A stretch of 64,000 bases of DNA, from positions 24,703,389-24,767,388 of the forward strand of contig NC_037255.1 of the NCBI RefSeq assembly GCF_000002425.4, in the 5' to 3' direction. Positions 45,285 through 58,933 of the stretch are shown piece after piece. Every line of letters starts with the position of its first letter. The first letter of the stretch is position 1. The notes under the pieces were generated by a model that saw nothing but the letters and a program-made list of their open reading frames with translations, was not told the origin of the DNA and searched no databases. Source of the DNA: Physcomitrium patens (lineage: Eukaryota; Streptophyta; Bryopsida; Funariales; Funariaceae). Position numbers and translations under genes: made by a program.

Positions 45285-47552
45285 GAAATATGAAAAATTG
45301 CATGCACTTTCTTAGATGTGAATAGTTCTAATTGATGAACCACTGGATTGATTTTCTTTTGAATATAATATGGTACTAGTTTTTGGTAGTCCAGCTTGTC
45401 ACAAGGCTAATTCATCTTGATATTTTGTCAAAGAAGCCATATTTTATTTCCAACTTAACAAATATGAAATTCTTTTCAAATTTTGTCTAAAGATGCTTTA
45501 TAAGAATCTTTAATTGCTTATAAATAGAGCATCAAAGTTGTGTAGAATTGTGACATATTTTTTGCAAGATTTTTAAATGTTGGATTTTCATCTTTTGATG
45601 TATCTAATAAATCAATGATAAAATCCATTGATATTGAAGACCTTGGTCGCTTTAGAATTGGTAATAGCTGTAGAAGTCTATAAAGAAAATGACAAAAATT
45701 CTTGGATACTTAATAAATGTCTCACAAGAAGACAAAGCTTTTTATTGTCTTTTACATTTGAGGCTACTAAAAATTTAAAGAAATAAGCTTTAATATTTTG
45801 TTAAATCCAAAATATCTTGGAACTAGGAAATCATGACAAGATTAAAGAACATGAAGTTTTGTTAGTCTTTTTGAAATATATGAACGACCTTTAAAATATA
45901 ATAGATCTTCCACAAATTAAAACTTATTGTTGTTGTTAGGGTCTACTTAATATTACAAAGTAATCAATCGTTAGCTAATGCTGCATGAATTTGTTCAAGA
46001 AAACTTAAATCAACATGTATAATCATAGAAGTAGCACAAAGATAAAATTATTCTAGCTTCAAGAGAGTTATATATTGTTCATCAAATGCTACTTTTCTAG
46101 CCTTTGGAGCAACATATAATTTCTTTGATAAAACATCTGATGGTCTTTCTTACTTTTAAAGTTAATATGTAATCACAAAATCAAAATAAGATAATAATAT
46201 ATTATAATAAGTTTGGCAGAAATTCAAAACTCAAGTTGTTATGAAATACTCTAAGTTTTTGTGATTTGTATATACAGTCATAAGATGTATAGAACCTTTC
46301 AACAAGTGACGCCATTATTGAAAAGAGTCTATAATTGTAATAAGTTTTTTATTTTGAATCTTATAATTGATCTTTTTAGCTTAAAACTTTTTAAAATAGA
46401 ATACAATTGAGTAGCATTTTTTTATCTTTTTCTATCTATAATACTACAACTTATAATACAAAGTTAAAAATATTAGTCTTCAAATATAAAGCTTTCATAA
46501 AATCTAGATGTATTAAGATTAAAGCTGTAGAAAAAGCTATCTTAAAATCTTAAAAAGCCCTTTATGCTTGAAGTTTCTATTTTAATTTGACTTTAGATGT
46601 TAATTGAATGACATCATCAGCAACTTAGAAATATTTCTCAATAAATATTCAATAGAAAGTAATAAATCCAAAAAACAATTATATATCTTATATTATCTTT
46701 AAAGTTGTTTATTTTTTTATAGCTTGAACTTTCTTTAGTTCCATCAACAAGTCTTCATTAGATATAATATATCTTTTTAAATCTATTTTTAGCTAATAGA
46801 ATATATATTTTTTCAATTTAACATATAATCTTACATCTTATAACTTTTGTAAGATTAATTTCACATGTTCTTTATATTTTTTAAGAATCTTGAAGTAGAT
46901 TAAGATATCATCAAGATAAAAGACAAAAAAATTGTCTAAGAATTCTTAAAAAATATCATTCATCAAACATTAAAATATAGCTCAAGTATTTATTAATCCA
47001 AAAGGAATGACATTATATTCAAAATATTCATACCTTATCTAAAATATTATCTTTCATTCATTTCTTTTTTTAATTTATATTAGATTGTATATTCTGAAGA
47101 GATCTTTTTGGTGTAGAACTTGGCTTGACCAAATAGCTTCAAAAGTCCTAATATCAATGATAATGAGTAAAAAAAATTTATTATTATTTTATCAAATCTA
47201 CAATAATTAATATACATTTACAAAGATCCATCTATTTTCTTTATAAAAAATATAGATGCACTTATTGGAAATTTAGAATGCCAAATAAAGTTTTTTTTAA
47301 GATTTTTTTTAATATAATACTTCAATGCTAAAAGCTTGTTTGATGATAGATTGTAGATTAGGCCAAATAATGGTTGAATTCCTTCTTGAAGATTAATGGT
47401 GCAATGAAGTGGCTGATGTACTAGCAATATATCAACATTCTTCTTTTTAAACATATCTTGATTCTCCTTATATTGCTTTAGGATAGCCACTAGGAAGCTT
47501 GTTTCTTCACAAGTTGGAATTTCAAAAATAAAAAATGACATTTTCTTCTTAG
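45285..47552 (-). pseudogene. CV-2 RT, RNase H and integrase
   Basis: Minus-strand homologue of CV-1 41,240-43,900. The RT start (47,556-47,218) is open and shows KKNVDILLVHQPLHCTINLQ and FFIKKIDGSL. The block equivalent to VIPFGLINT and an intact YLDD box are readable near 46,990-46,900. Integrase C-terminal sequence near 45,400 (equivalent to GDKLDYQK) leads to the CV-1 insertion. It is about 0.37 kb shorter than CV-1 over the same interval, so it has lost a piece. Heavily AT-shifted. Confidence 0.85.
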
Positions 47553-47556
47553 CCAT

Positions 47557-49102
47557 TGTTATATAGCAATATAGCTATTAGATAAAAGAAGCAAGAAATT
47601 ATTTTATTATAAAAGAACCTAATTAAAAAATATATAATAAAAAATATAAATAAAAGATAAGCAAGTAATAAAATCTTATAGTATTAAAACTATTTTTAAT
47701 AAAAATCGATTTTATTTAATTTTTATTGCCATAAATAAAAAAATAAAATAGATTAAAAAAATAAAATATATAGGCATATATAAAAAGGATTTAGGAGTTA
47801 ATTTTAGAAAAATTACCTCAAAAAAACAAGAGTTGATTTTTAAAGAGGACTACTTGCTAATTAAGGTCGAAATCAGATTCTAAGACACAAAACTATACAC
47901 CTATAGCAATTCTAGGGATTTTTTGCAAATTAAAGAGTAAAATTTGAGAAAAGATAAGAAAAAAGATTTTTTAGAATTTGTCTCAAGTCATGTGGATCTA
48001 TATTAAGGTCTTGAGAGATTTTCAAAGTTAGTGATATACTTTGTGGATTTAGATTTTGAAGAATAAAATATATGTACAAATTTGAAGGTTTTGTGAATTT
48101 TGTAACATGTTTAGAAGTAAAAATTTGAAATTGTATTGTTGTAATTATTGTAAATGTATATAAAAAATTTAAAGTCAATTAAGCGGTTAAATTGAAGTAT
48201 ACAAGAGTTTTGTGCGTTATGATCTCAGATAATTGAGATTTAGGATCAATGAGAGATTTTGCAATCTGGCAATATCTACTAGTTCGATTGAATCAAAAAT
48301 TGGTGGAAGAAATTAAGACTTGAATATTTACACATAATTCAATTTTAGAATAATTAAAAAATTCAAAAAAGATTTTTTTTGCTAAAAGATTAGCATTTAA
48401 GCCACAAAAGGAAGACAACCAATGACTAAGAGGTTTTGGAAGTTTTTCTTACAATTGATAAGTCTCATTCTTTTTAAATTTTGTATTCTTGTTAATTGCT
48501 TTTTGGTTGAAGTTTGATTGAAATTTTAGTCAAAATCAATGGGTTAAGCATTAGTTATTGAATTTTTAATCTACTATAAGATTTATTAGGGATTTATTTA
48601 AGATTTAGGATTTAATTAAAGATTGATTAGGATTGATTTAAGTTCTAAGATTTGGTTAGGATTTAGGATTTTTTTGGTATTTTTATTAAGATTTGATTAT
48701 AATTTCAATTAAGATTTAAATTAGGATTTTATATAGATTTTTATTAGGATTTATTAAAGTTTTAATTAGGATTAATTTAGGATTTGATTAAGATTTATTT
48801 AATATTTATTTTAAAATTTTAATTTTAATATTTTTTTAATATTTAAAATATATGTATATTTATAATATTTTTTTAGGATTTTTTATTATATTTTTTTGAG
48901 ATTAATTTATGGCTTTTAGTATTTTTTTATCACTTTTTTTAAATTTATTTAGATTATACTAATATTTGATTAAGATTAATAAAGATTACTTAAAGTCTAT
49001 TCAAGACTCTATTAGATTTTATAGGATTGTTATTGCATTTCTACTTACCTTCTATAGCTAAGTGCCTAATGCATTCTTAAGAAGAATACATGTAATACAA
49101 TA
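47557..49102 (+). mobile_element. BL-type solo LTR in CV-2
   Basis: A 1,546-bp LTR with no internal region, flanked by the exact 4-bp duplication CCAT (47,553-47,556 and 49,103-49,106). It splits CV-2 between protease and RT. It matches the LTR at 4,556-6,141 along its length, and its end resembles other BL LTRs (TTCTATAGCTAAGTGCC...AATACAATA). A solo LTR forms when the two LTRs of an element recombine. Confidence 0.88.
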
Positions 49103-49106
49103 CCAT

Positions 49107-49640
49107 CTTCATAAAATCTTTGCTCTAAAAAATAAGAATTTCGTGATTAATAAATTTTTGATAGGTTTTATTCAAAAATATTTTATAAGAAATTCAACCT
49201 TATAAAACTTCCAATTTATAGATAGAATATATCTTTTTAACCACAAAAGTCCTAAAATCATAGGATTAGATGAGATATTAATAATATTGAATGCTATTTT
49301 ACTACTATGGCCCTCAAATGATATTTCTAGTAGTATGATTTCATGAATAACATTATCTAAAGATAATGGTTGACCATCTATTACTTCTATGTATACAAAT
49401 TTTGACTTTTGTATTAAAAGAAATTTATAAAGTTTAATAAAATCATCATCTAAAAAGTAAGCAGATGCTCTTGAATCTAATAAAGCATTTGTTTGAAGTT
49501 TTTGTGGGCCAAGAAATAAAGATATAATAAAAAAATAAGCAAGTTGGACAAAAAAAGATGAACCTTCATGAACTTCACATATTAAAATTTTTAACTACAT
49601 GGTCCTTATTATGGTTGGATCTCTTTATTTTTTTGAATGA
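49107..49640 (-). pseudogene. CV-2 protease
   Basis: Homologous to CV-1 40,700-41,160: the text equivalent to LDSRASAYFLD (near 49,470) and VEVIDGQPLSL (near 49,380) is clear. As in CV-1 the residue after Asp-Ser is not Gly. Broken by stops. Confidence 0.75.
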
Positions 49641-50640
49641 TTATACTCACAATCTTGGTTGTACATTGTTTCTTTGAATAGTTCTCTAATTTATGGCATC
49701 CTTTACTATAATATAAGTATAGACCTTGTTTAAATTGATGCCATTTTTCTTTTGTTATAAGATATTTGAATTATTCTACCTCAATTTGCATATCCTCAGC
49801 TCAAAATTGTAGAAGTAATATATTTATTGAAGCAATAGAGTACAAATTTTTAGTACATTTTTTTATTTAAGTCTATAAACATTGATTTTGATAGTATTAA
49901 AATAATCAATTATCATACTTCATAACTTGGTTGTTACCTCTATTGAATATTTGAAGATCATATAATAATAGTAATAATAATAATAGGTCTTTTATATCAT
50001 TCATTGGTTCTTAATAGAATTGGCTCATAAGAGCTTATTCATTCCAATTGATGTCACAAGCCAATTGCCTAAAATCAGATACATAAATTGATGTAGAACA
50101 TAACCTTTAATATAATAAGTGAATCTTTGTTGTTGCCTATTAGGCCTCATCATATTCTTCAAATGCCTCTATAAATGCTTCTAAAAAAGCTTCAAAGTTG
50201 CTCAAGGTTAGAGATTTCTTATGAAATAAAAGAAGAAATTAAGATAAAGCTTGTCTTGTAAGTAAGATTCTTACTAAATTAACTTAAGATTCTTTTGTTA
50301 GATAGCACTCAAGTTGTAAAAAATTTATCAATCAAATTTGGTTAATAAATCTTTAAAACTTAGAGTATGTGCTATTAATTTTTTCTAAAAGACTAATCTA
50401 AGGATCCTTATGATATTAAATAGGTGAGTTTTCTTATTGAAGTATAAGTTCTATTGCTTCCTTAGATATAGAAGCTTGAGAAAGTATTTGCATGACATGC
50501 TGAAGTACTCCAAGTCTTAGATTACTATAAAATCTTACAAAAAATCTTTCAATTTTAGAAATTCTACAAGATAAAGCATTCAATATATTCATAATAATAT
50601 CTAATTTGGACTCAAGAGATTTAAGCATACTAACATCTTA
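49641..50640 (-). pseudogene. CV-2 gag
   Basis: The start at 50,628 (MLKSLESKLDIIMNILNALS) stands where CV-1 gag begins, but most of the sequence has diverged. The knuckle near 49,740-49,680 reads GLYLYYSKGCH, that is CLYC with both Cys changed to Tyr. Many stops. Confidence 0.7.
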
Positions 50641-50801
50641 AAAATAAATAAATAAATAAATAAAAATCTAAGCAATATTAATTCACAAGAAGATAATCTA
50701 CAACCTTTGAAGTATTTAGATGCCTTTAAGAAGAGAGATAATTCACTCTCTATTAAAAAAGATCATTCTTTAGTACTGATAAGAATGCAATTTCAAGAAA
50801 T
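50641..50801 (-). other. CV-2 leader
   Basis: Aligns with the CV-1 leader (text equivalent to GAGTGAATTATCTCTCTTC). Contains an (AAAT)n run at 50,643-50,665. Confidence 0.6.
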
Positions 50802-51203
50802 TATCATAGGTATATTATACAAATGACCAAATAAGAAGTTGAACATAAGGATTTCAATAAAAAAAAACTAACATAAACTTGATTAAACCAAATGAGTACA
50901 AGATTATGAAATAAGCTAAAGCTTCAAGAGGTGTGTTATTGAAATTGAGAATTTCTTCAACCTTCACTCCAATATATACTAGGTATTAAGAAGTTTCTCA
51001 AAAAGTTTCTATATTGCTTGGAGACAAAAAAAAGCCTAAGATCTTTCTTGGATAATTTCTTTAATCTTTTTAAAAATTCTAAAATATTCTAAAAATATTT
51101 TTAAAATCCTTTATAGAATATTTTAAGAATATTTTTTTAAAAAATAATTTAATATAATATTCTAAAAACATTAATACAATCTTCTTGTTGGATATTCCTA
51201 ACA
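50802..51203 (-). repeat. CV-2 5' LTR
   Basis: 402 bp, partner of 11,114-11,557, ending CTAACA before the AAAAT duplication. On the minus strand it starts TGTTAGGAATATCC. Confidence 0.85.
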
Positions 51204-52842
51204 AAAATAAATGTAGTAGGTTTTGCTATGGATGTAGTGTTGTCACAAATGGCAGCAAATAACAAATTCCATTTGATAGTTTTTCATTCTAGGAAATTTT
51301 TAGCAACCAAGATTAACAACAAGATCTATAGCAAAGAATTCTTTACAATTATAGATTCATTTTAAGAATAGTGTCATCATCTAAAAGGCGCTTCTAATTT
51401 AGTCACTATATATATAAATTATAAGAACTTCAAATATTTCATATCAACACATACTTTGAATTGTTGCCAAACTCGTTGAAGCATGTCTTTATTAAAATTT
51501 GATTTCAAAATTACTTATTGATCCATAAAATAATAAGGTTTGTAAGACATCTTTTTTTGATGTTCTTATCTTGCATTCAAAGAAAAAAATGTAATCTTTG
51601 ATCAATAAAAAATAATTCTCTTGAAGTCGAAGTATTTTCATCTTTAAGTAATGAAATCATTATTGAATGATGATTCAACCTTTCTTAAAGAAGTTTAATT
51701 GAGTATGTCCTATCATCTTCTTATTCAAGATATTAAAAATAATCTTTTTAAATCTCATGATATTTCTAAGTTTAAGTTTAAAAATAATTTATTCTATTTT
51801 GAAGGAAAATTATATATTCTAGAAGGCAAAGCACAATTATGTGTTCTTCAAGTTTGTCATGATTTTTAACAACCGGACATTTTAGATATAACAAGACTTT
51901 GGAGCTAATATTTAGAGATTTTTAGTTACTTCAAATGTGAAAGGCAATCAAAGACTTTGTACAATCATGTGATATTTTTTTAAGATCAAAAATTCCTTAT
52001 CATTGACTTTATAGACTTCTTCAACCATTACCTATTCTAAAACAACTATATTCTTTTGTTTCTATAAATTTTATTATAGATCTTTTAATCTCAAATTCTT
52101 ATGATTCTATATTTGTAATAATAGATTTTTCAACCAAGATGGCATATTTTGTACTATGTACAAAATCTATTACATATGAAGAAACAATTGAATTTTTGTT
52201 TGGAAATATCTATTCTTATCATGGATTGTTCAATGATATAATATCAGATTTTAGGATTCAATTTGTATCAAGATTTTAGAAAATCTCTTTTTAAGACTTT
52301 AAAAATAGATATAAAGTTATCTTTGACTTTTTATTCTCAAATTGATGGATAAATGGAGCAAGTAAATCAAGTTTTGAAATAATATTTGAGGTATACCATC
52401 AACTATCAATAAGATGATAAGACAATTATTTTGCCATCGGCAAAGTTTTTTATAATAATATAATATATTCTTCTATATAATAAACACCTTTTTTTTATTA
52501 ATTATGGTTATCATCTACAATTTGATGCTTTTAACTTCACAAAAGTTGATAATTTTAAAGTGAAAGATTTTGCAAATTATTTAGTTGAGCTATATACTAT
52601 AATAAAGGCACAATTAAAAGAAGCTCAAGAATAAAAAAAAATACCAATGCAAAATCAATCTACTTGCTTATTAATTACATCTATTAGAATCTATGAAGAT
52701 TCATCTTATATTCTACATATCTCTTCTTAAACTATATAAGATAGTGAATATCTTAAAAAGAAAGATAAATACCACATCTTTTTATAAAATGGGTAATAAT
52801 CAAGATTTTGGGGTAGAAAAAGTCTAAGACTCAAAGCAATAT
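51204..52842 (+). pseudogene. CV-3 part 2: RNase H, integrase, start of chromodomain
   Basis: Continues from 11,113 and aligns with CV-1 42,258-44,028: KFLATKINNKIYSKEF-like RNase H text, integrase zinc region, ISTFDLP-like core, and EFEVEEVLDSR decayed at 52,800. All frames are closed often. It ends at BL-3 and resumes at 63,115. Confidence 0.8.
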
Positions 52843-53916
52843 TATCATATTGTAACACAATTATATGGTAAAAATATAATAAAAAATAATATTTTAATTA
52901 ATATCTAATCATTTTAATTCAATAATAATTCAAATAATTTAAATATGACTTTTATAAAAGCCACTTAGTTTATTTTCTTATCTTAATAGCTATTAGATTA
53001 AAGATTAGTTAATAATTTTTTTTCTAGGCTATAAAAAAAATTATTATCTTAAAAGGTCATAAATTAGTAAAAAAATAAAAATAAAAAATAATTAGTATGG
53101 TTGATACTGGGATTAAGTTGAAGGTAGGATCAAGCTAAAAAATTCTTAAAATAGGTTGGATTGATATCCAAGGATTGGCTGTTTGTAAGAAAGAATAAAA
53201 ATCAAACCTCCAATTAGTGAAATAGCTGTGTAGAATAAAGTATAGAAACATTTAGAATTGGCAATTAAGATTGGAGAGTTTGTTTCAAGCTCATTCTAAA
53301 ACCTTTGAGGTTGGATAGGATTTCTACAATATCTAAAGATCTACTAATTGGAATAAGGTAAAATTTGGCATGGTATTAGAAGACTCAAAAAATAAGCTAT
53401 TTATCAATTTTGAGCTAAAGTTAATAATTAAAAAAGAAAAAAATCACTATTAGAACATCTACATCTACTTTTGAGTTGGTGATTAAGTGACATAAGTGTA
53501 ATTTTTTAGACTTTTTTTTACAATCTATAAGTTGAATTGGATTGAATTCTTTTAAACACATAGAAGATTTATAGTAGCATTTGTATGCAAAATTTTGTAC
53601 CAAATTAATAGTTAGATTAGGAGTTATAGCTTATTGAAGATCACTAATTAGGATTAAGGCTTGCAAAGAAAAATTGAAATTATCTAATTATGAAAGTAAT
53701 AAGGCAGTTGGAGTTTGTATATAATTGAAGTTACTAAAAAGAGTATTTTTGAATACTTTATATTAGCTTTAAGTACTTTTGAATTGAAATTTAAATTACA
53801 TTCTTTTTATATGGGTGAAACCTATTAGGATTTCTTAGATACTTATAAAATATAATTTTACCTTCTATAGCTAGGTACCTAATGCATTTCTAAACAACAC
53901 AATATATAATACAATA
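52843..53916 (+). repeat. BL-3 5' LTR
   Basis: 1,074 bp, TATCATATTGTAACACAATTATATGG where BL-2 has TGTCGTGTTGTAACACGAG; ends TAATACAATA, followed by a decayed primer site TAAATGGTAAATTTAACG. Confidence 0.88.
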
Positions 53917-55740
53917 TAAATGGTAAATTTAACGTAAAAATTTGAGATAGAAGATGTTGGATTGTATTTGTGGTTATTTGTAATTGATGCCGTAAGAATA
54001 CAAGAAGGTTGAATTTAGAATTTTTGATGGATCTTTGGATAGAGCTTCAAGTGGATTTTCAAGTGGAGCTTCAAGTAGATTTTTTTATTAGTGGACAAGA
54101 TATATACTTTGATCCAAATACTACAAATATGTTTCAAGCATTTACATTATTTATACAATAACAACAAGGCAATGATTGCAAAGAAGCATTGCAAGCAATG
54201 GTTAATAAAATTGACCAATTTAATAGAAGAGATATTTTAAAGTATTTGAGATATTTATATATAGAAAATAGAATTCAATGAAGCTTTCAAAAAGAAGATG
54301 ATCAAGCTATTTAAATTTGCTACAATATTAGATGTAAAAAAAATGTTAAATTAATTATAGAGTATTTTGGAGATTTATGAGAGATATTTTTACATACATT
54401 AAAGGATAAATATTTTTTGGAAGATACTAATCAGGTTGCTAAAAAATTATTTTTGGAATATATTGAGCAACCAAACAAGAATTTGTAAGCTACAAAGTTT
54501 TTGAAGGAATTTGAGAGGCAATATTCTTAATTATCAAAGATGAAAAAATTAACTATAGAGCCAAACAAGGTTGAATTGTTTCTTCAAGTAGCTAATTAAA
54601 AATTACAAGAGAAGTTAGAAATTCTTTTTGAGGATAATAAAGAAGATGAAGGATTGACAACAAAATAGAAAGAAGTTGAAGATGCTATGGGATTACTTGC
54701 AAAGTGGAATAAGAAAAAAGATAGGATTGGAATTCAAAGAGTTGAATAAGTACTTAAAACTCAAGTACCTACTTTACGATTGATAGTACCTATTATTCAA
54801 CCTTCAATAACTATATCAAAAAAAAGACATGGAACTTAAGAAGATTATATATAGGATGCAAGATCTTCAAATCAAAGTTACAAGGCTTAAGAAAAAGACT
54901 CCTATAACAAGTTCAAAGGCTATTTCTAAGCAAAGATATATACAAAGATATATTTGGTGTGATAATAATTTTTATTCTCAAAAAGATTATGGTGAATTCA
55001 ATGAAATGATGCAATAAGATATTACTTTTTAAAAAGATGAAAAGTTGGCATTAAAAAATACTAGTAATCTTGTAAAAACCAACTTTGATAAATGAAGTAT
55101 GAAAGCATCAATTAAAGATTATTTAATTACACATGGGATTGCAGCAATGGAAGCTAGAAGTTATGATACTAGGATGGATGATGATGGCAAACAAGATTTT
55201 TTGGAAATATTGTATCAAGTTGACTTTAATCTTCTCCTATTTTTATAATTCAAAAAAGAATGATGATATAAAATGTATTATTGACAACTGCTACTACGAT
55301 TTGTGGAGCTACATGTTGAAAGAATCTTTTAGAAGCTTTGTCAGTGCATGCCTATATTAATAAAAATCAACATGAAGCTTTCATAGAAGAGAAGAAGAAA
55401 CAAGATTTTGAAGATGGAAAAGAAAGAAGTATTTTTAAGAAACAAACTTAAAGAGAAAAGGCTCGTGAGATGGCTTTAGAAGAATTATCAATGGAAGATG
55501 CTTTAACAATATTGAAGGAGAAATTAAAAGATATAGGAGATAAAGATAAGTTGGTAATTTATAAATTATTTTTTGATATTGAGGCAACGACAAATTTAAA
55601 GGAAGTGCTTGAGGAAAGTATGATCAATGCTAAGGTTGAATTTATATTGAAGGAGACTTTAGGAATTGCCAAAAAAGAATTTTATGATGTCATTATTGAT
55701 AGTATTAAGCAAAAGAAGCAATTAAAGAATGAAGTTGAAT
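53917..55740 (+). pseudogene. BL-3 gag
   Basis: Aligns with BL-2 gag: the Ser/Gly-rich start near 54,030, LFLEYIEQPNKNL near 54,450, LTIEPNKVELFLQ near 54,550, and the knuckle YIWCDNNFYSQKDY near 54,950, where the outer Cys residues are Tyr. Stops throughout; one near 54,158 is at a neighbouring codon to the TAG shared by BL-1 and BL-2. Confidence 0.8.
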
Positions 55741-56870
55741 TATATCATGCTATTAATGCACGCATATGTGATGATGAAGAAGATGAATTTAGTAATTATT
55801 GCAAACAATCAGCAAATGAAGGAAAGAATTATAATCAAAGAATACATTTTGATTATCAAAGTAATAAGGATAAAGAGATTTCAAGTCATTATAATCAAAA
55901 GAATTGGACTAAAATAACTATAGAAACATTAGTGAAGGTTGGCAATATAGATGAGCCGATTCTTCCTTTAATTGACCATAGTTTGGAGATAAATTTTATG
56001 CCCAAAGATCTTTATATGAAGCAAAGGTGGTCAATTAATATAGAGCATGAATGGATAATATAAGCAGTTAATAATAAAGAAGGTGAATTATATGATACTT
56101 ATTTAAATATAAAAATTCAAATTGGTGATATTGCAATAAAAAAAAAAAAAAAAATTATTCAAGATGCAACATCTTATCTTTTTATTTTGAAGCAACTATA
56201 TATTATTACAACTTAGATGGAAATAAAAGTATTTGATAATGGTTCAAATTATATACAAATTTATAATGAAGATGGAAGAAGATCAGTACAATTTTTGATT
56301 ATGCTTCCAATTCATGAATAAAATCAAGAAAAATTGAGAAAAAATTCAATGTTATGGATTATTGAAGAATTCATGGATTTTTAAGAAGTACTAATATAAA
56401 GTGGGATTATAGAGGTATAAAATAGGAAGTACTTTTGTAAGATGTAAGTACCTTTGATACAAGATTTATTGGTATTTTTGAGAATAGAAGTATTATATAT
56501 AAGAAGACTGAAGATTTTTTAAAAAAAAAGAAAGAAAAAATTTGTGTACTTTTGAAAAAGAATTGTGTAGATTATGAATATCAAAAGTTAATAAAAAGAT
56601 TATTGATATTTATATAAAAAAAAAATAGATTGGAAGAACTTTTTAAATTAATTGCATCTATTGGATTAGGTGACAATAATAAAGTTATATAAATTCATTT
56701 GAAAGAAGTTTATAATATGATTGAATCTTTTCAAGTATCAAAGATTATGGTTGAAACTAAATATAATATAATATAATAGATAAGAAGATGAAACTTATTA
56801 TTGGACCTTTGCGAGAAGATTCTAGAAAACAAATAGAAGAAGCATTAAGAAAAAAGAACTTAAGAGATCC
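55741..56870 (+). pseudogene. BL-3 protease and linker
   Basis: The 197-codon open frame starting at 55,470 runs in from the end of gag and reads VKVGNIDEPILPLIDHSLEI, that is Asp-His-Ser from the family Asp-His-Gly. An A-run (56,138-56,154) interrupts the following part. Linker homology continues to 56,870. Confidence 0.8.
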
Positions 56871-57783
56871 AAAAAAATATTAGATACTAATTCACTAAAA
56901 AACCTTTTGAAGAATTGAAGATTAGTTTTGATGGTTCTTTATTACGAAAACAAATTATATACTTCAAAAGATGTTGACAAAACAAGGTAAATTATTTGTC
57001 TTTGAATCTCATGAAATTAGGTGTATAGATTCAAATACTATAATACTTATGGCTATTTTCACTATATCACATGTATCTTAGAATTTGAGGCCAATTCTAG
57101 TGCTAAGGATATATTTACCAAGCTTGGTAGAATTATTGAAAGAAAAGATAGAAATGAAGATTTTGGAGCCTTTTTTTGCACCATATTCTAGTCAATGGTT
57201 TACAATACCTAAGAAAAATGGAACATTACGATATATTCAAGATATGCAGCTAATGAATGCAATGACTATCAAGAATGCAAGAATTAGATCAATAGTAGAT
57301 AAATTTGCTGAAGTATTTATAAAAAAAGCAATCTATTCAATAGATGCTTTGTATTTAAGCTATAACCAATTTTAACTTGCAAAAGAAAGTAGGGGCCTGA
57401 CAACAATGAAAATAATACTTGAATGGATTAGAATGAGTATTTTTCTTCAAGGTGCTACTAACTCAATTACATATATGATGAATAGGATGAATAAGATGTT
57501 AAGGAATTTTTTTCCTAAAAAGACTATGCCTTTTTTAGATGATGTTCCTATTAAAGCATATAAAAAAGAAGATAAGAATAAAAATTTAGATTAAAATAAA
57601 TTTAGATTAAATTTTAGTTTGAACTTTAAATAAAACTTTAGATATTGTAAGTATATTGTTGATTATATACAAGATTATAAAAAAATATTGATTCAACTTG
57701 AAGAAGTTCATTGTACATTATTGGGTGCAAAATCTACATTTAGAATACAAGAGGTCGTAATTGTTAGACATTTATGTGGATTT

Positions 57784-57822
<39 letters not shown>

Positions 57823-57990
57823 GGATTCAATTAAAGTTGATGCAATTAAAAGAATGAAAGAGAATTGTAGTTCTTTAACAAAGATTCGTAGGTTTTTGGA
57901 TGCATGTATATTTTATCATATTTGAATTTTTTACCATGCTCACATAGCAAATTTATTATATGAATTATTATGCAAGGATTATTAATTCAA
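56871..57990 (+). pseudogene. BL-3 reverse transcriptase
   Basis: WFTIPKKNGTLRYIQDMQLM, FLQGATNSITYMMNRMNK, and the box FLDDVPIKA (about 57,532) with both Asp residues. So this much older copy keeps the catalytic box that BL-2 has lost. Confidence 0.85.
57788..57820 (+). repeat. A33 run inside the BL-3 RT
   Basis: Thirty-three adenines where BL-2 has GGAAGAAAACC. It is not a 3' poly-A tail because RT homology continues on both sides. Slippage expansion of a short A-run, or an assembly artefact, explains it. Confidence 0.9.
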
Positions 57991-58640
57991 ATAGAAAGAA
58001 AAATATATTAAAGTGATGCAAAGATTAAAGAAATTATTGACATTACCTCTTGTATTGAAAAAAAATTGATTATAAGTATAACAGATCAATGATTCTTATA
58101 GTGGATACTAGTCCAATTGCCATTAGATGGATTGTAAGTCAAGATGATTTGAATGGACACAAATTTGCAATTCAATTTGGAGCTAAGGTTTTAAGTACTT
58201 ACAAATGAGCATGTTCATAGGTGAAAAGAAAATTATAGAGAGTTATTTCAGCTATGAAAGTTGAAAAAGATTATTTGATTAGAGCAATGGTAGTGATTGA
58301 AATAAATTGTTTATCTTTACTTGGAATGATTACTAATTGTAAAATACCAAATACTTCAATATTGAGATAGATTGTTTATATCAAGTCATTGAATCTAGAG
58401 TTTAGGCATATTACAGAAAAAACAATCCAATAGCAGATATGTTATCTCAAACAAAATATGATAGAAAAGATGAGATGATTGAAAATATTAATGATATGAG
58501 TATAAAATTTTATTTAATTTGAAAATTAAAAAAAAAAAGATAAGTCATTTTATGAAGAAAATTATGAAAGAGAGTTATTAGATATTAGACATTATTTAAG
58601 CACATTAACCAAGCATGTTAATTGATTAGTTGAAAATTTT
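57991..58640 (+). pseudogene. BL-3 RNase H
   Basis: MILIVDTSPIAI, AMKVEKDYLIRAMVVIEINC and NPIADMLSQTKYD match BL-2 blocks in order. Closed by many stops. Confidence 0.8.
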
Positions 58641-58933
58641 AAATAATTCAAAAAAAACATATAAGTTCATATTATAAGAAGGATTTTAATGAAAGAGGCC
58701 AAAATCAAACATTGAAATGCCACAACAAGTAGTAGATACTAAAAAAAATCAACAAAAACTATTCAAAGAATTTCATAATAATCTATGGATGGAATATAGA
58801 TGAATTTGGAATATTTTTATTAAATTAAAGAAATAATATTGGTCAAAGAATATGTATTAAAATGTAGCTTCATTTGTAGAATCTTATATAACTTATCAGA
58901 TGTATTCAAATATATGATATTAAGATGGTCTAT
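58641..58933 (+). pseudogene. BL-3 integrase, N-terminal part
   Basis: Zinc-domain homologue with FHNNLW and YWSKNMY. It stops at S within the text equivalent to GATGGTCTTCATCC and resumes at 60,961. Confidence 0.75.

Larger units (their letters stand above)
11114..51203 (-). mobile_element. CV-2, chromovirus split by later insertions
   Basis: A minus-strand CV element with LTRs at both ends (11,114-11,557 and 50,802-51,203) and a perfect 5-bp duplication AAAAT outside (11,109-11,113 and 51,204-51,208). Outside the duplication, CV-3 RNase H coding sequence is interrupted and then resumes, which proves the insertion. Only about 5.6 kb of the span is CV-2 itself. CO, UN, CV-1 and a solo BL-type LTR account for the rest, with BL-1 and BL-2 nested inside CO. 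All genes are badly decayed. Confidence 0.85.

Noticed and set aside
57788..57820. Poly-A tail marking a retroposed gene or LINE end
   Set aside because: RT coding homology to BL-2 continues on both sides of the run in the same orientation, and no target duplication flanks it.
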